A stretch of DNA of 64,000 bases from Brasenia schreberi (Eukaryota; Streptophyta; Magnoliopsida; Nymphaeales; Cabombaceae), in NCBI GenBank assembly GCA_036023115.1, contig JAYKKT010000073.1:17167501-17231500 (forward strand). The letters run 5' to 3'. The position numbers were made by a program, and so were the translations under genes. This document shows, one piece after another, positions 33,420 to 46,100 of this stretch. The notes beneath the pieces were generated by a model that saw only the letters and a program-made list of their open reading frames with translations, was not told the DNA's origin and searched no databases. Position 1 is the stretch's first letter; each line of letters opens with the position of its first letter.

Positions 33420-36400
33420 TAAGTCATGCTTCAAGACAACAACAACAATAACCAAACCTTTTTCCATACTAGATGGGGTCGGCTACATGGATTCTTTGTT
33501 TCCACATAACCCTATCACGTGCCATGCTAACAGTTAACTCAATATGAACTAGATCATTTTTATTGTTTCTTTCCAACACTTTTGTGGTCTTCCTCAATCT
33601 AGTTTTTCATACCTTCTTACTGGAACTTTCTTTGGTCGTGTCTTTCTACGTGTCCAATGGAATATCGGAACATTATCGGGTAAGCTAATGGAGGTGGTAG
33701 ATACTATGATTCGGAGAAAGATTCATATTCTATGTTTACAAGAGACAAAATGGGTTGGAGAAAAAGCAAAGGAGATAGAGGATACAGGTTTTAAATTATG
33801 GTACTCAGGTAAAGAAAAGGCCCGAAACGGAGTTGGTATTATCATAAATAAAGATTTAAAGGAGAGTGTAGTAGATATACAACGATATGGTGACCGAATC
33901 ATGACATTGAAATTAGTGTTAGGAGCAGAGGTTTTGAATATAGTTTGTGCTTACGCACCCCAAGTAGGACTAGAAGATAGTATAAAGACAGTTTTTTGGG
34001 AAGAGTTAGATAAGGTGTTTCAAAATATTCCACAAAGGGAGATGATTTGTTTAGGAGGAGATTTAAATGGACATGTCGGTAAAGAGGCATTAGGAAGGGA
34101 TTCATGGAAACTTTGGTTATGGGGATATAAACGAGGAAGGTAGGGAGATTTTAAATTTTGCTATGTCATTTGATCTCTTTATAGTCAATACAATCTTCAA
34201 AAAACGAGATGAACATTTAATTACTTATAAGAGTGGCTTATCACACACACAAATTGATTACTTTATTTGTAGAAAAAAAGATAGAGCGTGTTGTAAAGAT
34301 TGTAAGGTAATTCCAGGAGAAAGCTTAACCACCCAACATCGACTTTTAGTTATGGATTTACAAATAAAAAATGGACAAAGAAGAAAAGAGTGCATCGAGC
34401 TATTCGGACTAAATGGTGGAACCTCAAAAGTGAGAAAGAAGGTATATTTAAACAGAAAGTCCTTCAAGGAGATGTTTGGAATTATGTTGGCACACCCTCT
34501 GATATGTGGAACAATATGGCTATACATATTAGGAAAGTGGCAAAAGATGTGTTAGGGGTATCTAAGGGAGGTGTACCGGCACAAAAAGAAGCTTGGTGGT
34601 GGAGTGAAATAGTACAAAATAAAATCAAGGCAAAGAGGGCATGTTACAAATTACATTACGCTAAGAAAACTAGTGAAACTTTAGAAGCTTATAAGAAAGC
34701 AAAGAAAGAAGCAAAAAAGGCCGTTAGTGAAGCAAAAGCTAAGATTTGGGAGGACTTATATAAAAAACTCAACTCAAAAGAGGGTGAAAGAGATATTTTT
34801 AGGATAGCTAGGGCTAGAGATAAGAAAACTAAAGATCTAAATTTTGTTAGATGCATAAAAGACGAGGATGAAAAAATTCTAGTGGCAAATGATGATATAA
34901 GAAATAGATGGAAAAACTATTTTTATAATCTTTTTAATGAAAATAAAGATGTTAGTATTAGTTTAGGAGATTTAGGCAAGTCAGAAAAGTATATAAACCA
35001 CAATTTCTACCGACGTATTCAAAAGAATGAAGTCAAAGAGGCTCTTAAATATATGAAGAGTGGTAAATCGGTAGGACCAGATAATATTCCTATAGAAGTT
35101 TGGAAAATACTAGGAGAAATAGGAATCACTTGGCTCACAAGACTATTTAATGAAATATGGAAAAACCAAAAGATGCCCGAGGAATGGAGAGCAAGTACAC
35201 TTATACCCGTATATAAGAACAAGGGAGACATTCAAAATTGTGTGAATTATCGAGGTATCAAGTTAATGAGTCATACTATGAAATTATGGGAAAGAATTAT
35301 CGAACATAGGTTAAGACAAGTATCAAGTACAACAGAGAACCAATTTGGATTTATGCCAGGTAGATCTACTATTGAAGCGATTCACCTTCTGAGACGTCTT
35401 ATGGAACATTTTAGAGCAAAAAAGAAAGACCTTCACATGATATTTATTGATCTATAAAAAGCTTATGATAGGGTACCGAGAGAGGTTCTTTGGAGAACTT
35501 TGGAAAAAAGAGGTATCCCATTGACATATATTAACCTTATAAGAGACATGTATGATGGTGCAAAAACATGTGTGAGGACTCATGAAGGAACGACAGACTT
35601 TTTTGAAGTTAATATTGGGTTACATCAAGGATCAACTTTAAGTCCATACTTATTTATAATGGTGATGGATGAGTTAACAAAACATATTCAAGATGAAGTA
35701 CCTTGGTGTATCTTATTTGCAGATGACATTGTATTAGTGGAGGAGTCTAAGGAAAAAGTTAATAGAAAATTGGAACTATGGAGAGAAACATTAGAAAACA
35801 AAGGCCTCCGACTTAGTAGAACAAAGACAGAATATATGGAATGTAAGTTTGATCATTTGGCTACTTCAGAGGACATAGAAATTAAAATTGGCACACATTG
35901 CATTCCCCAAAAGGAAAGTTTTAAATACCTAGGGTCAATTTTTCAAAGTGATGGAAGAATTGATGGAGATGTTACACATAGAATTAATGCTGGTTGGTTA
36001 AAATGGAGAGGAGCATCTGGTATTCTTTGTGATAAGAAGATACCATTAAAATTAAAAGGTAAATATTATAGAGCAGCAATTAGGCCTGCCATGTTTTATG
36101 GTTCTGAGTGTTGGGTAGTTAATCATCAACATGTACAAAAGATGTCTGTGACAGAAATGAAGATGTTGAGATGGATGAGTGGCCATACAAGAAAAGACCG
36201 TATACATAATGAGGTTATTAGAAACAAATTAGGAGTGGCATCAATAGAGGATAAAATGAGAGAACATCGTTTAAGATGGTTTGGACATATAGAAAGAAGA
36301 TCAAAAGAAGAACCTGTAAGAAGGTTAGAAAAACTAAATTTGGAAAGTATTAAAAGAGGTAGAGGACGACCACAAAAGTGTTGGAAAGAAACAATAAAGA

Positions 36401-36715
36401 ATGATCTAGTTTATTGGGAGTTAACTGCTAACATGGCACACGATAGGGATCTGTGGAAACAAAGAATCCATGTAGCCGACCCCGTCTAGTATGGGAAAAG
36501 GCTTAGTTGTTGTTGTTTGTTGTTGTTGTTGTCTTTCTACGTGTCCAAACTATCTTAAATGATTTTTTTCTCATTTTATCCTCTATTGGTGTCACTCCCC
36601 ATTTTTTTCTAATAACCTCATTATGTATACGATCTTTCGATGTGTGACCGCTCATCCTTCTCAACATCTTTATTTCTGTCACATACTAACTGCCCAACAC
36701 TCAGAATCATGAAAC
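33420..36715 (-). mobile_element. Older antisense RTE 3' fragment, split by a sense RTE
   Basis: 33,435-33,657 is the reverse complement of an RTE 3' end (ACAACAATAACCAAACC, then GATGGGGTCGGCTACATGG). The same antisense copy resumes at 36,531-36,715 (CAAACTATCTTAAATGA to AACACTCAGAATCATG). The two parts are separated exactly by the sense RTE at 33,658-36,530. Confidence 0.88.
33640..36548 (+). mobile_element. RTE-clade LINE copy A with 18-bp TSD
   Basis: The 5'-truncated element spans 33,658-36,530, between exact copies of GTCTTTCTACGTGTCCAA (33,640-33,657 and 36,531-36,548). It encodes an APE-type endonuclease ([18 protein letters not shown]), then reverse transcriptase ([33 protein letters not shown] at 35,716-35,727) and an RTE-type C-terminus ([18 protein letters not shown]). 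The 3' end is a TTG microsatellite tail rather than poly(A), as expected for the RTE clade. The frame is broken by a frameshift near 34,100, a stop near 34,552 and a stop at 35,455-35,457 (in the motif [18 protein letters not shown]). It is inactive but young in appearance. Confidence 0.93.
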
Positions 36716-37787
36716 ATAACAAGTCATGCTTACATAAAACAAGTGAGTCATATTTTCTTGAATATGAGGTAGAAAATGAGTTCCTTGATTTTTTTTTTGG
36801 CATAATGGAGAAAAGTCAAATGCACAGCCAAACTTACAACTTTCAGCTTGTGAGTTCAACCCCTAGCCAGGTGAGCTACTACCTCTTGTGCAACTTCCTT
36901 GAAATTTTCTTTAAATGAATCTAGGTGTAAATCTACATAAGCATGTGATATCACAGTAATTGCCATAGGATAAGCAGAGCTAAATAGTTAAAAGAGATCT
37001 AAAACATGACCAAGAAAAAGGGAGCCATGATTCATAAGCATAATTATATCACAACTACTTGGGCACTCATGCTTAAATCACATGGACTAACACGAGGCCA
37101 CATATAACATTCGGCCAATATTGCAGTTTCCAAACAGAAGCCATGAGAAAAGTACTTGAAGAAACTTAAGAATCTGAACGTATCAACCATCAATATATAA
37201 AATAAGATAGAAAGCACAGAAATTATAAGTTTTCACTTTCCATTCCTGTGTTTCTCAAATAAGGTCACAAAAGCCTTACAGAACCCCAATATTCAGTAAC
37301 AGTCCAGTCAAAAAAGATGGGAAGAGCATGCTGCTTCAACCGACTATAGGCATAATTGGTTGTTCTTGCATTTATCCCGACACAACGAAAAACTTTTTAT
37401 TTCTTCTCTTTCATGGTAGATCAAGAAAATCTGCAAAGAGAATAATGCTGCTACCAAGATTTTGAATGCAACAATTCACTTGAATAAAATTCTAATTTGA
37501 TTGATGAGATTTTTATGCTTAAGTAAACCACTTGAATGAAAAATTGGTGAGTTAGCAAAAACAAGTTCATCGTCCTCATGATTAACATAGTCAACCGCAC
37601 ACGAAATACAACGGGCATGACCAAATGCATCAACCATATGCTATGATAGTCAACAATATGTCCAGGCACTCTTTTATACGTAGTGATCATTCTAATGCAA
37701 AAGTTACAGAAAATGGGAAAAAGTGTAGTATTCTTGTATGAACTAAAAATTCTACAACAGTATGATGAGATGGATTCTCCCAAGCAC
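36716..37787. other. Stretch without recognised gene
   Basis: Contains an inverted tRNA-like SINE block at about 36,830-36,890 (GTGAGTTCAACCCCTAGCCA). Otherwise AT-rich; further exons of the minus-strand gene beginning at 38,241 could lie here but I cannot identify them. Confidence 0.4.
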
Positions 37788-38241
37788 CTGAAAGCCAACT
37801 CTACATGCGAGCTTAGAATTTCCTTGTAAACATCAACGCACCTAAGAAAGCAAGATGCTTCTGATTGCATCTCTTGCATGAGCAACTTCGTCTCGTTTTT
37901 TGAAGAAAATTCCAACATAGCCAGAACCGACACGCTAATGCCACAAATTTTGTCAAATTCTCAATATAGAAAATGCACCCTAAAATAACACCCTTACTCT
38001 CTCCCTGCCTCATGCCAATATGTGCCTGTCTGTCCGTGGCACACCCTCTTAACGTGGTTGAAATTTTGAACTAAAAGAAACACAGCCATATTGGTGCCCC
38101 ACGAGTACACCTAACCAGCCGTATAGTGGAGTATCCGTTCCACTTTGGAGTACTTATTCAGAAAAGCTACACCGTCAAAGCATGTCGTAAAAGAAAAGAC
38201 CTGACAGGCGCAAACGCTTGTTCAAGCGATTCGTCAAACAT
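37788..38241 (-). CDS. First two exons of an unrecognised gene (partial)
   Basis: On the minus strand ATG at 38,241 opens MFDESLEQAFAPV and ends at a GT donor (exon 38,241-38,201). A second exon starts after AG at 37,934 in matching phase, with VLAMLEFSSKNETKLLMQEM and ASCFLRCVDVYKEILSSHVE, and could end at 37,788 before GTGCTTG. An alternative donor lies 48 bp earlier. The upstream AGGGTTT and CT-rich stretch near 38,350-38,400 fit a plant 5' UTR. The peptide looks alpha-helical; I do not recognise it. Later exons were not found before the RTE insertions at 36.7 kb, so it may be a broken gene or continue far away. Confidence 0.4.
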
Positions 38242-39102
38242 TTCGTGTGCAGCGGTCACATTACAACAACAACCTTTTCAGCTGTGCCCTAAATCATCAC
38301 TCAATAGCAAATACGTCATCATAGAAGCATTTAAAAAAAACTGTAGAAGGCATAAAAGGAGAATTCAAACCCTAATCGTTGTGAGAGAGAGAGAAATCAC
38401 CGGATTAGACTATAAAAACGGCCAAAGGGAAGATAATTAATGTTTCGTCCTCGGAGGGAAGGGGAAGATTGCATGGGCTAATGGGAAGCGTCAGTGTCAA
38501 CTAGCTAACGAGAAACCGAGCCCCATCCCAGTATGAAAGTACAGAAGGTCAAATCATTACCACCCTTAACAAATGAAGAATGAGTGGCCAAGACTAAGAG
38601 TAATGAACGTAAGTGAACTGTTATTTATATAAGAACATATTATCTGCCTATCCAATCACGCCTCTCAAAGCAGCGTGGTTAGAAAAATCATTTGATTTTG
38701 ACGTAACTCTTAGACACTATCATAAATTACGGGTTGGCAGAATCCCGTCAATGGGTCGGGTTGGATTTGGGTCCATTTTCAAGAGACTTACACGACCCGG
38801 TTGTATTTGGGTTGGATCTCCGTTCAGGTTGAACCAGCTACAACCCCATCGGGTAGTAATATATACATAAGATATGAGAAAGGGATCCATTTTGAAGTCA
38901 TACACATGTATTCTTTTTTGGTATAATAAGCAGGCGGATGCCAGATCCACACATGGGTATCGAAATTATCACCTCTCAGTCAACCTCTTAACCTGGTGAG
39001 CCAATATCTTTTTATGGCATTTTGTATTATTAAATTCAAAGTTATTATATATATACATTTATATTTATATAATATATATGTGTACGGACAAAAAATGTAT
39101 AT
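38242..39102. other. Intergenic stretch
   Basis: Near 38,740-38,830 there are repeated GGGTTGGATTTGGGT motifs, with a SINE-like block near 38,935-39,000 (CTCTTAACCTGGTGAGCCAA). No gene seen. Confidence 0.4.
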
Positions 39103-39474
39103 GACAAAAATGAAGATGTTAAGATAGACGAGTAGTCGTATAAGAAAAGACCATATACATAATGAGGTTATTAAAAATAAATTACGTGTGGCACCAACAG
39201 AGAATAAAATGAGAGAATATTATTTAAGGTGGTTTGGACATATAGAAAGAATATCAAAAGAAGAACATGTAAGAAGGTATAAAAAACTAGATTTTGAAAG
39301 TATTAAAAGAGGTAGAGGACGATCACAAAAGAGTTGGAAAGAATCAATAAAGAATGATTTAGCTTATTGTGAATTAATTGCTAACATGACACATGATAGG
39401 GCTCCATAGAAACAAAGAACCCATGTAGCCGACTACATCTAGGATGAGAAAAGGCTTAATTGTTGTTGTATGTT
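39103..39474 (+). mobile_element. RTE LINE 3' fragment
   Basis: Matches the last 370 bp of copy A (ATGAAGATGTTAAGATAGAC to AAAAGGCTTAATTGTTGTTG), with stops and a short TTG tail. Confidence 0.85.
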
Positions 39475-40765
39475 AAATAGTTATAAACATATATAAAATA
39501 TATATACACACTGGGACCTTACACCTTACCCACCCCATGCTACCTTTCTTGAGGGTCTTTCCTCCCTTGTCCAACCCCACAAAGGGCAGGTTTTCCCCCT
39601 TGAGAACTGCTCCACGTGTGGTAGGTATCCGTGAGGCAGGTAGGAATTGCCATCCCTAGGAAAAATATCAAGTTGGCATGTTTTTGACACGAAAATAAAA
39701 GTGACACGATACAAACACGAGCCAGAACATGAAATCCTTGGAAAATTATAATACGGCATGAGAAGTCAACATAAACAAAACCCTAAAGAAAAAAACATGA
39801 AAAAGATCCAATCGTGTTCGCCCGTTTCTAACACAAACATGAAATGACACAATGTCACAAGCATGACCTCAACAACGAAATTCACTCCTACCATGAAGAA
39901 ATAAACAGATGGCTGTTATCTCCCCTCATTAACGGGATAATATCATTGGCTCATGAAGCAAGGAAAGGGACTATTTTTTGGAGTAAATATGTCGTATTTG
40001 CCACCTTATACAGGTCGTTCAACTCTTTTACAAACTCTATTACCTAATTAACAACCCTAATCCTCCATATTTAAATTAAGAAAATAGCTTCTCCCTCATA
40101 TAATAGTTCAACCATGTACAATAATTATGGTCACTGTTTAATTTAGACAATTTTGATGTTTTTGTAAAATCATTATTTCTGCATTTCGCATAATTTGAAA
40201 AATAAAAAGAAACAATGGTATTAAATCTTTCTCTAAAAACATTGTCTTAAAAGAGAGCGACGTTCTATCAATATCTCTGGCAATCTTTCTGGATTTTCTC
40301 GCAGCCCGAACTCCTATATACAAAACGAGAGAGTTACAAAACCAACTTTCCAAACAATACTAGATTGCCAATAACATGAGCTTTTCAGGTGAGACGTTGA
40401 ACTCAAACCATTTCGACAATGTCACAGTACTCTATAGGGGAGCCTGTATCAAAGAGGAACCTTGGGAAAGATGAATCCTCATGAAAAGGAAAGACGCCAA
40501 TGATTACCTATCACGAAAATGGAAAAGGGTGTGATTGATCACCGAAATCTGTGGCTTGACGGTGAAGGCGCAAGAGATTCTGCCACCACTGGGGTAGACA
40601 CGAGTCCATCCCCAGCCTCTGAAACAAACGCTTGGTGTTCAATAGGCATGGGGGATCTTCTCCTTCCTCCTCTCTGAAATCTTGAAAGTCTTTCTCAATT
40701 ATCCAATAGTTAGATTTTCCGGCTTTACTGAATATATCTTGCTTCTTTTTTATTCCAACTTGCAG
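39475..40765. other. Intergenic stretch upstream of the I-2 exon
   Basis: No gene recognised. If the inhibitor-2 gene is complete its earlier exons should lie here, but I found no MKGRVRWDEAN-like start. Confidence 0.4.
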
Positions 40766-40989
40766 CTTTGGAAACATGCAAGGGTAGGTTGAGATTCAAG
40801 GAGCATAGAAGAACACACTACAATGAATTTTTAAAGGTGAAAGAATTGATGCAACCAGGATCCCATTTTAGTGATGATGATGATGTAGAAGATGAAAAAG
40901 AAGGGAACTTCGAGTCTTCAACGGGCGGCGGTGTAAGTGCGATAGACATTGAGGATGGCGAGCCACCACCTGCAATCAATGGGTTCTAG
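40766..40989 (+). CDS. Orphan terminal exon of PP1 inhibitor-2-like protein
   Basis: After an acceptor (TTTTATTCCAACTTGCAG) at 40,765 comes an open frame to TAG at 40,987-40,989. It has RLRFKEHRRTHYNEFLKVKE, an acidic run (SDDDDVEDEKE), then AIDIEDGEPPPAING, the order seen at the C-terminus of plant protein phosphatase 1 inhibitor-2. The conserved FKEHRRxHYxEF segment is the PP1-binding helix of that family. The N-terminal exons were not found within several kilobases upstream. The exon is therefore either the end of a gene with a very long intron or an orphan fragment. Confidence 0.6.
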
Positions 40990-42044
40990 TGCTTATGAGA
41001 GAGGTAGATGTTTCCTTTGAATTTGTTTTCACTTGTGTGAACTGATCCAAGTCAAACTCCCTTCTGCACTCAATGCAGTTTTAGGGCTAAAACCTTAACG
41101 TGTTTAATTTTGGATGTAATTTGCTGGTTCTGTTTTCCATCTCAACATTTATAGCTTGCCAATGTTGGATTTTGGGCTCAGATTCTTTTGCAAATATTCA
41201 ACAAGAAAAGGTTCCTCTTTTAGATTATCAAACCCAGCCAAACAGATTTGGGCTAACTATTACCTAGTAGGGTTGTAATTGAGCCGAATCGAGCTCGAGT
41301 ATAGGCAAGCTCAACTTATTGCATGTAACAAATGTTCGGCTCAAGCCCGATTAAACATGGGTTAGTGAAGAAATCCTTAGCTTAATTTCAGTTATAGGCT
41401 TTCTCCTCTATTTATTTTTTGTCAATAAGAGACTAAAGCAAATGAACTTATTTTAAGGTCCTTGGGTTTTCTTTCTCTTCAATGGTGTGGCTAAACCAAG
41501 CAAAGAAAGAAGTATTCTGGTGAGCTTGACCTCGGCTCACTCATGACTCGAACTTGAGTCGAGCTTGAAAAAACGAGTTGAGGTCAAGTTACCATCTAGC
41601 TGGTCTCAAGTAGTTTAGCTCACTTGTCCCCATCGGGTTATACAAAAGAAACATGAATACTGAGTTTAGTATCTCTCTTAATTAGGCCCTTGCATAGTCA
41701 GGCCTTGCTGACAAATTCAGAAACTGGAGACAAACTTAACTAATAAATTTGAATTTATCATTTCAAAATTAAGAGCATTTCATATTAAAATCAATTATAA
41801 AATAAATTCAAAGTTTTTAATCTTTCTTCAGATATGAATTATCCGCCTAGTTCGTTGTGAGATTGGGTTGGGTCCCAAGGGTCGGATCATTATATTACCA
41901 TCCCTAGGCTAGACATTTGAGATGTTAAAAGCAATTCCTTTTTCTTTTCATCAAGTTAGGCTAATAAGTACGGATGACAATATTGACCTGACCCGATGAA
42001 GTTCGGGTTTAGTCATGGGAATGAGATGCTCCAACCCGTACCTG

Positions 42045-42077
<33 letters not shown>

Positions 42078-42285
42078 CACATATATATATAAAATGGGCT
42101 GGGCTAGCTCGCCCTTCTCCCTTTATATATATATATATATAGTTTTTTATTATTATATATAGTGTATATAGCTCATATATATATATAGTTTTTTTCAATT
42201 ACATGTATATATGTATAATATATATAGTTTTTTATTACATATATGTGTGTATATATTCAATTATATGTGTGTATATATATATATA
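40990..42285. other. Intergenic stretch
   Basis: Unremarkable AT-rich sequence with AC and TA runs after 42,050. Blocks with CGAGCTCGAGT and GAGTCGAGCTTGA near 41,290 and 41,550 suggest an old repeat. No gene seen. Confidence 0.45.
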
Positions 42286-42460
42286 TACAAACAACAACAA
42301 CAACAACAACTAAGCCTTTTCCCATACTAGACGGGGTCGGCTACATGGATTCTTTGTTTCCACAGATCCCTATCGTGTGCCATGTTAGCAGTTAACTCCC
42401 AATAAGCTAGATCATTCTTTATTGTTTCTTTCCAACACTTTTGTGGTCGTCCTCTACCTC
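42286..42460 (-). mobile_element. Antisense RTE 3' fragment with (CAA)n tail
   Basis: Starts with about eight CAA units, then AACTAAGCC and ACTAGACGGGGTCGGCTACA, the exact reverse complement of the copy A 3' end, to about CACTTTTGTGGTCGTCCTCT. Confidence 0.88.
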
Positions 42461-43077
42461 ATATATATATATATTTATTACATATATGTGTATATGGCTT
42501 GCTGAAGCGTGAAATGATATGGTTTGATTTGTCTTAAAATAACCTTGTATATGGTAGATTTCAAACAGATTTGGATCAGATATTATAAACTCGATCTAAT
42601 AACTAACAGGCCTGTGACCCCGCTCCGACCCTCATTGATCATCACAGACATGCGGATCAGGCCATTTGATCCTGCTCCAAATATGGATCATAATTCCCTA
42701 GCTCAATCCTGGACCGAGCCACCCCTCTGATCCAGACCCATTGTGACATATCTTATTTTTGTCCCCATTCAAACTTTTGGTAAAAAAGAACACAACCAGT
42801 ACCCACCCCATCAAGGTTTGGACCAAACCGGGTACAGGTATACCCGTCCACGGCCCGCTGTATGGTTTTCTCCATTTACAAGATTCGAACTCGAGGCGTC
42901 TGCTTGAGGCCGGAACACTTGAACCAACCAAGGCGTTGGTAAAATAATGGTCACATCAAATGGTTAGGAATCGAGGGAATCGCACTTCGCGCTCCTACTA
43001 GGACGAAAAAGCGCCCCCTTTCTTTTGGACCAAGAGATCAGTCTTGGCGCCTATTCCTCAGTGAGTTCTTCCCACTC

Positions 43078-43078
<1 letters not shown>

Positions 43079-43115
<37 letters not shown>
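43079..43115 (+). repeat. (GA)n tract just before the DHODH start codon
   Basis: About 36 bp of GA end five bases before the ATG at 43,120, inside the presumed 5' UTR. Confidence 0.95.
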
Positions 43116-43118
<3 letters not shown>

Positions 43119-43119
43119 T

Positions 43120-46100
43120 ATGGCGTCCCAATGCAGCAGACTGCTAGGGTTAGGGGCCTTAGGGATTTGGTCGATGCATAGCATTTTCGTAAGAGGAGGT
43201 GGCGCTCTTGCTTGCACCGGCTGTCGCGTCGCCTGCGGCGCGGGTTTTCGGCGTTTCTCTGCTGCCTCTTCTCCTCCTCCTCCTCCTCGAACTACGGACA
43301 AGCGCATCCGAATCACCATGGTGAGGTCTCTGTGTGCGTGAGTCTCTGTCTTCTAGTGAGGTTCTGATTGATCGTAGTGTTTGATGCACACTTCGTATTG
43401 TTCATCTCTGTTGGGTATTCACGCGGATGAAAGTTGAAATCAGCGTCTTCGTCGGTTATTAAAACTCATCTGGTTGCTAGTTAGGTTGACGGTAAATGGG
43501 GCGGTTTTCTTAGTTTGGCCATGAAAAAGGATTCGCTTTTTGGTGTAGTTGCTTGCTCCTTTACTCCTAGTTCAAAAACAAAACGCTCTGTGGGTTAGTT
43601 GAAGACATGCTTGCGAGCATGTTATGGCATCGCTTTTTAGCGTCCCTTGGAGGCTTTAGAAGCCTAGTGGGCACCATGTTACGGCATCACTTTAAATTTT
43701 AATTTGCTATTGAGCATAATTTAATTTGAGGCCTGTTGGAGCAACTAGAACCGTGATGCTTACTGCACCGTCACAACTCATCAAGCATCAACAAAAGTCT
43801 ATTTGACATGAGAAAATGTCACTGTTCCTCCATACTGTTATACCGTTCTCTCGAAACTGTATGCCCATACATAGGATACCATGCACCTTACAGAAGGGAT
43901 AGGACCTCAAGGGATAAATTCTAGAGTTATTCAGTCAAAATGGGCTAGCCTTTAGCAGAGAGCAGCTTAGGCCTTAGGGTCATGGAAAACACCTTTTTAC
44001 AATTTGACATTAAGGTTCCATATGTTGGTTAACTTGTAGCTATTAGAAAACAGGCAAAATCCTTAGCTCTTTTTATTGAATGATCAAATCTATATACAAT
44101 CAGTCACACTAAGCTGAACGTTTTATTGAGTACTTGATGAGTATTTATAGAGAAATATATAAGGGAGTGAAAGCCAACAACATTCATCAGCTGGTTGGTA
44201 AAGATGGCCCAATAACCATTTTACTAGCTGTCTGATTCAGATGGCCTCGGCCCGTTGGGACCTGATTACAAACATAAACTTATGGGTTCTATTAACCTAG
44301 AGTTGTTCGACGCGTATTGTATCGTGTATCGTTTTGGTTCACGATATGAGCGTATTGTATCGTATCGTATCATATTGTATTTTAATATTTAAAAAATAGT
44401 AAAATTAGAAAAAAATCTAAAAAATTAAGAAAAATTAGAGAAAATCTGATAATTGCAAAGAATTTATATAATGCAAAGTTTAATACATATTGATCATTCA
44501 CCGTTGAACAATTGAAAAAAATTATATATTTTGAAGCAAAAAATGAAATACATTTACATTTACATATTATAATCAAGATCATCAACTAAATAATCTTCTC
44601 TTCTCCTTGCGGAAGATCCTCACCATCTTTTGCAAAATCAAAATCTTTATCTCCTTGATAATGTTGTTGCGCTCATTCCAAATTAATCCATGCAATGTCT
44701 TATTTAGTTAGGAGTGTATGGAGTGTATGTTTTTGTTATTTTCCATAATCCAATCCTCTAATATATCAAAATTATCCAAACTTTTTGGATCAAATTGGCT
44801 TTATGCTCTATTTATCTTTTATAATTGCCTACAAGAAAGAAAGAAAAGTAATTAGTAAATAACATTAACAATTAAAGTCAAACAAAATCTTGAATTAAAT
44901 CTTTAAGTAGTAACTAATACAAGATTACCTTTGGCAAAGTCGCATGTTAAACGGATGAAAATAAGTCATTGAGCTGCTTATGTTCCAACCTGTTGGGCTT
45001 TTTTGTATGAATGTATTCAAAGATACTCTAATTCCTTTCACAACCCGTTGCAGTACAGGTTTGACTTATAACTCTTACTGCAAAATCTTTAAGGTTTGGG
45101 CGATCACTTCTAAACCTATTTCACCAAATATCTGTAGAAAAAGATAAATATTAGGGACTTAATCCATAATAATATAAGATTTAAGAAACTTAAATACGAA
45201 GATAAATAATTTACCTGAGCGCATATTAGTGCGGTTGCGAATTGCTACAGGCAAACCCAACCCATTAAGTGAAGAACATTATCATAAATCTCCATCTCTC
45301 AATGTAAAGCATATGCGTTACGCTCATCAGAGATTATTCGGTCTATACAATCAATGATGCCTCGATTAACCTCATTGTTCCTTTTGAAGCTTGCTAAGTA
45401 CCTGAACCGTTCCTTTTGAAGCTTGCTGAGTACCTGAATGCTGGGTTTAGGTAATATGCTGCTGTATGAATAGGCTGATGCAATTGTTTGTTATATCTAT
45501 TATCTATAATTTTCCACACGGGCATATAATCTCTCTTTTTTTCATTAAAATTATTTCTAATGGCTTCTTTTGCTCTATCTATGGTTTCATAAAGGTAGCC
45601 CAGAGATAGTTTCTCCTCGTTATCAACAAATCTCAAAACTTTCACTAAAGGACATGTAATCCTCAATAGTCTAACACATGTATTCCAAAATGTACTCTTG
45701 AAGATTGTGTTTGAAATTTCATTCAACTTTCTATTTCTTATATTTTGTGGCAACTCTAAAAGTTGTTGCCTGAGGAGAACATTCTCTTCAAGGCTTGCTT
45801 CTGTCTCACACAGATAAGAAATTAGCGACAAACCGAGTTGCAACTGTACGAAGAAGCTCTGCACCATCTGTATATCTCCTCATCATATAAAATATAATGA
45901 CATGGTTGTAGATAAATTTGGTGATATCTTAGCAACAGTCAGTTGCTGCCTTTATCTCATTCATCTCAATATCCTCAAGGATGAGATCCAAACAATGGGC
46001 TGCACATGGTATCCAATAGAAAGTCCCATAAGTATCTGCTAACTCTTTTCGAGCTATTTTAGAGTTAGTTGCATTATCTGTAATGAATTGAACTACATTC

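Noticed and set aside
33899..35231. Minus-strand ORFs across the RTE copies
   Set aside because: Recur at the same place in copies A, B and C as antisense shadows of the endonuclease and RT frames.
43159..43389. Arg-rich ORF opposite DHODH exon 1
   Set aside because: Antisense of the GC-rich presequence coding region; no independent evidence.
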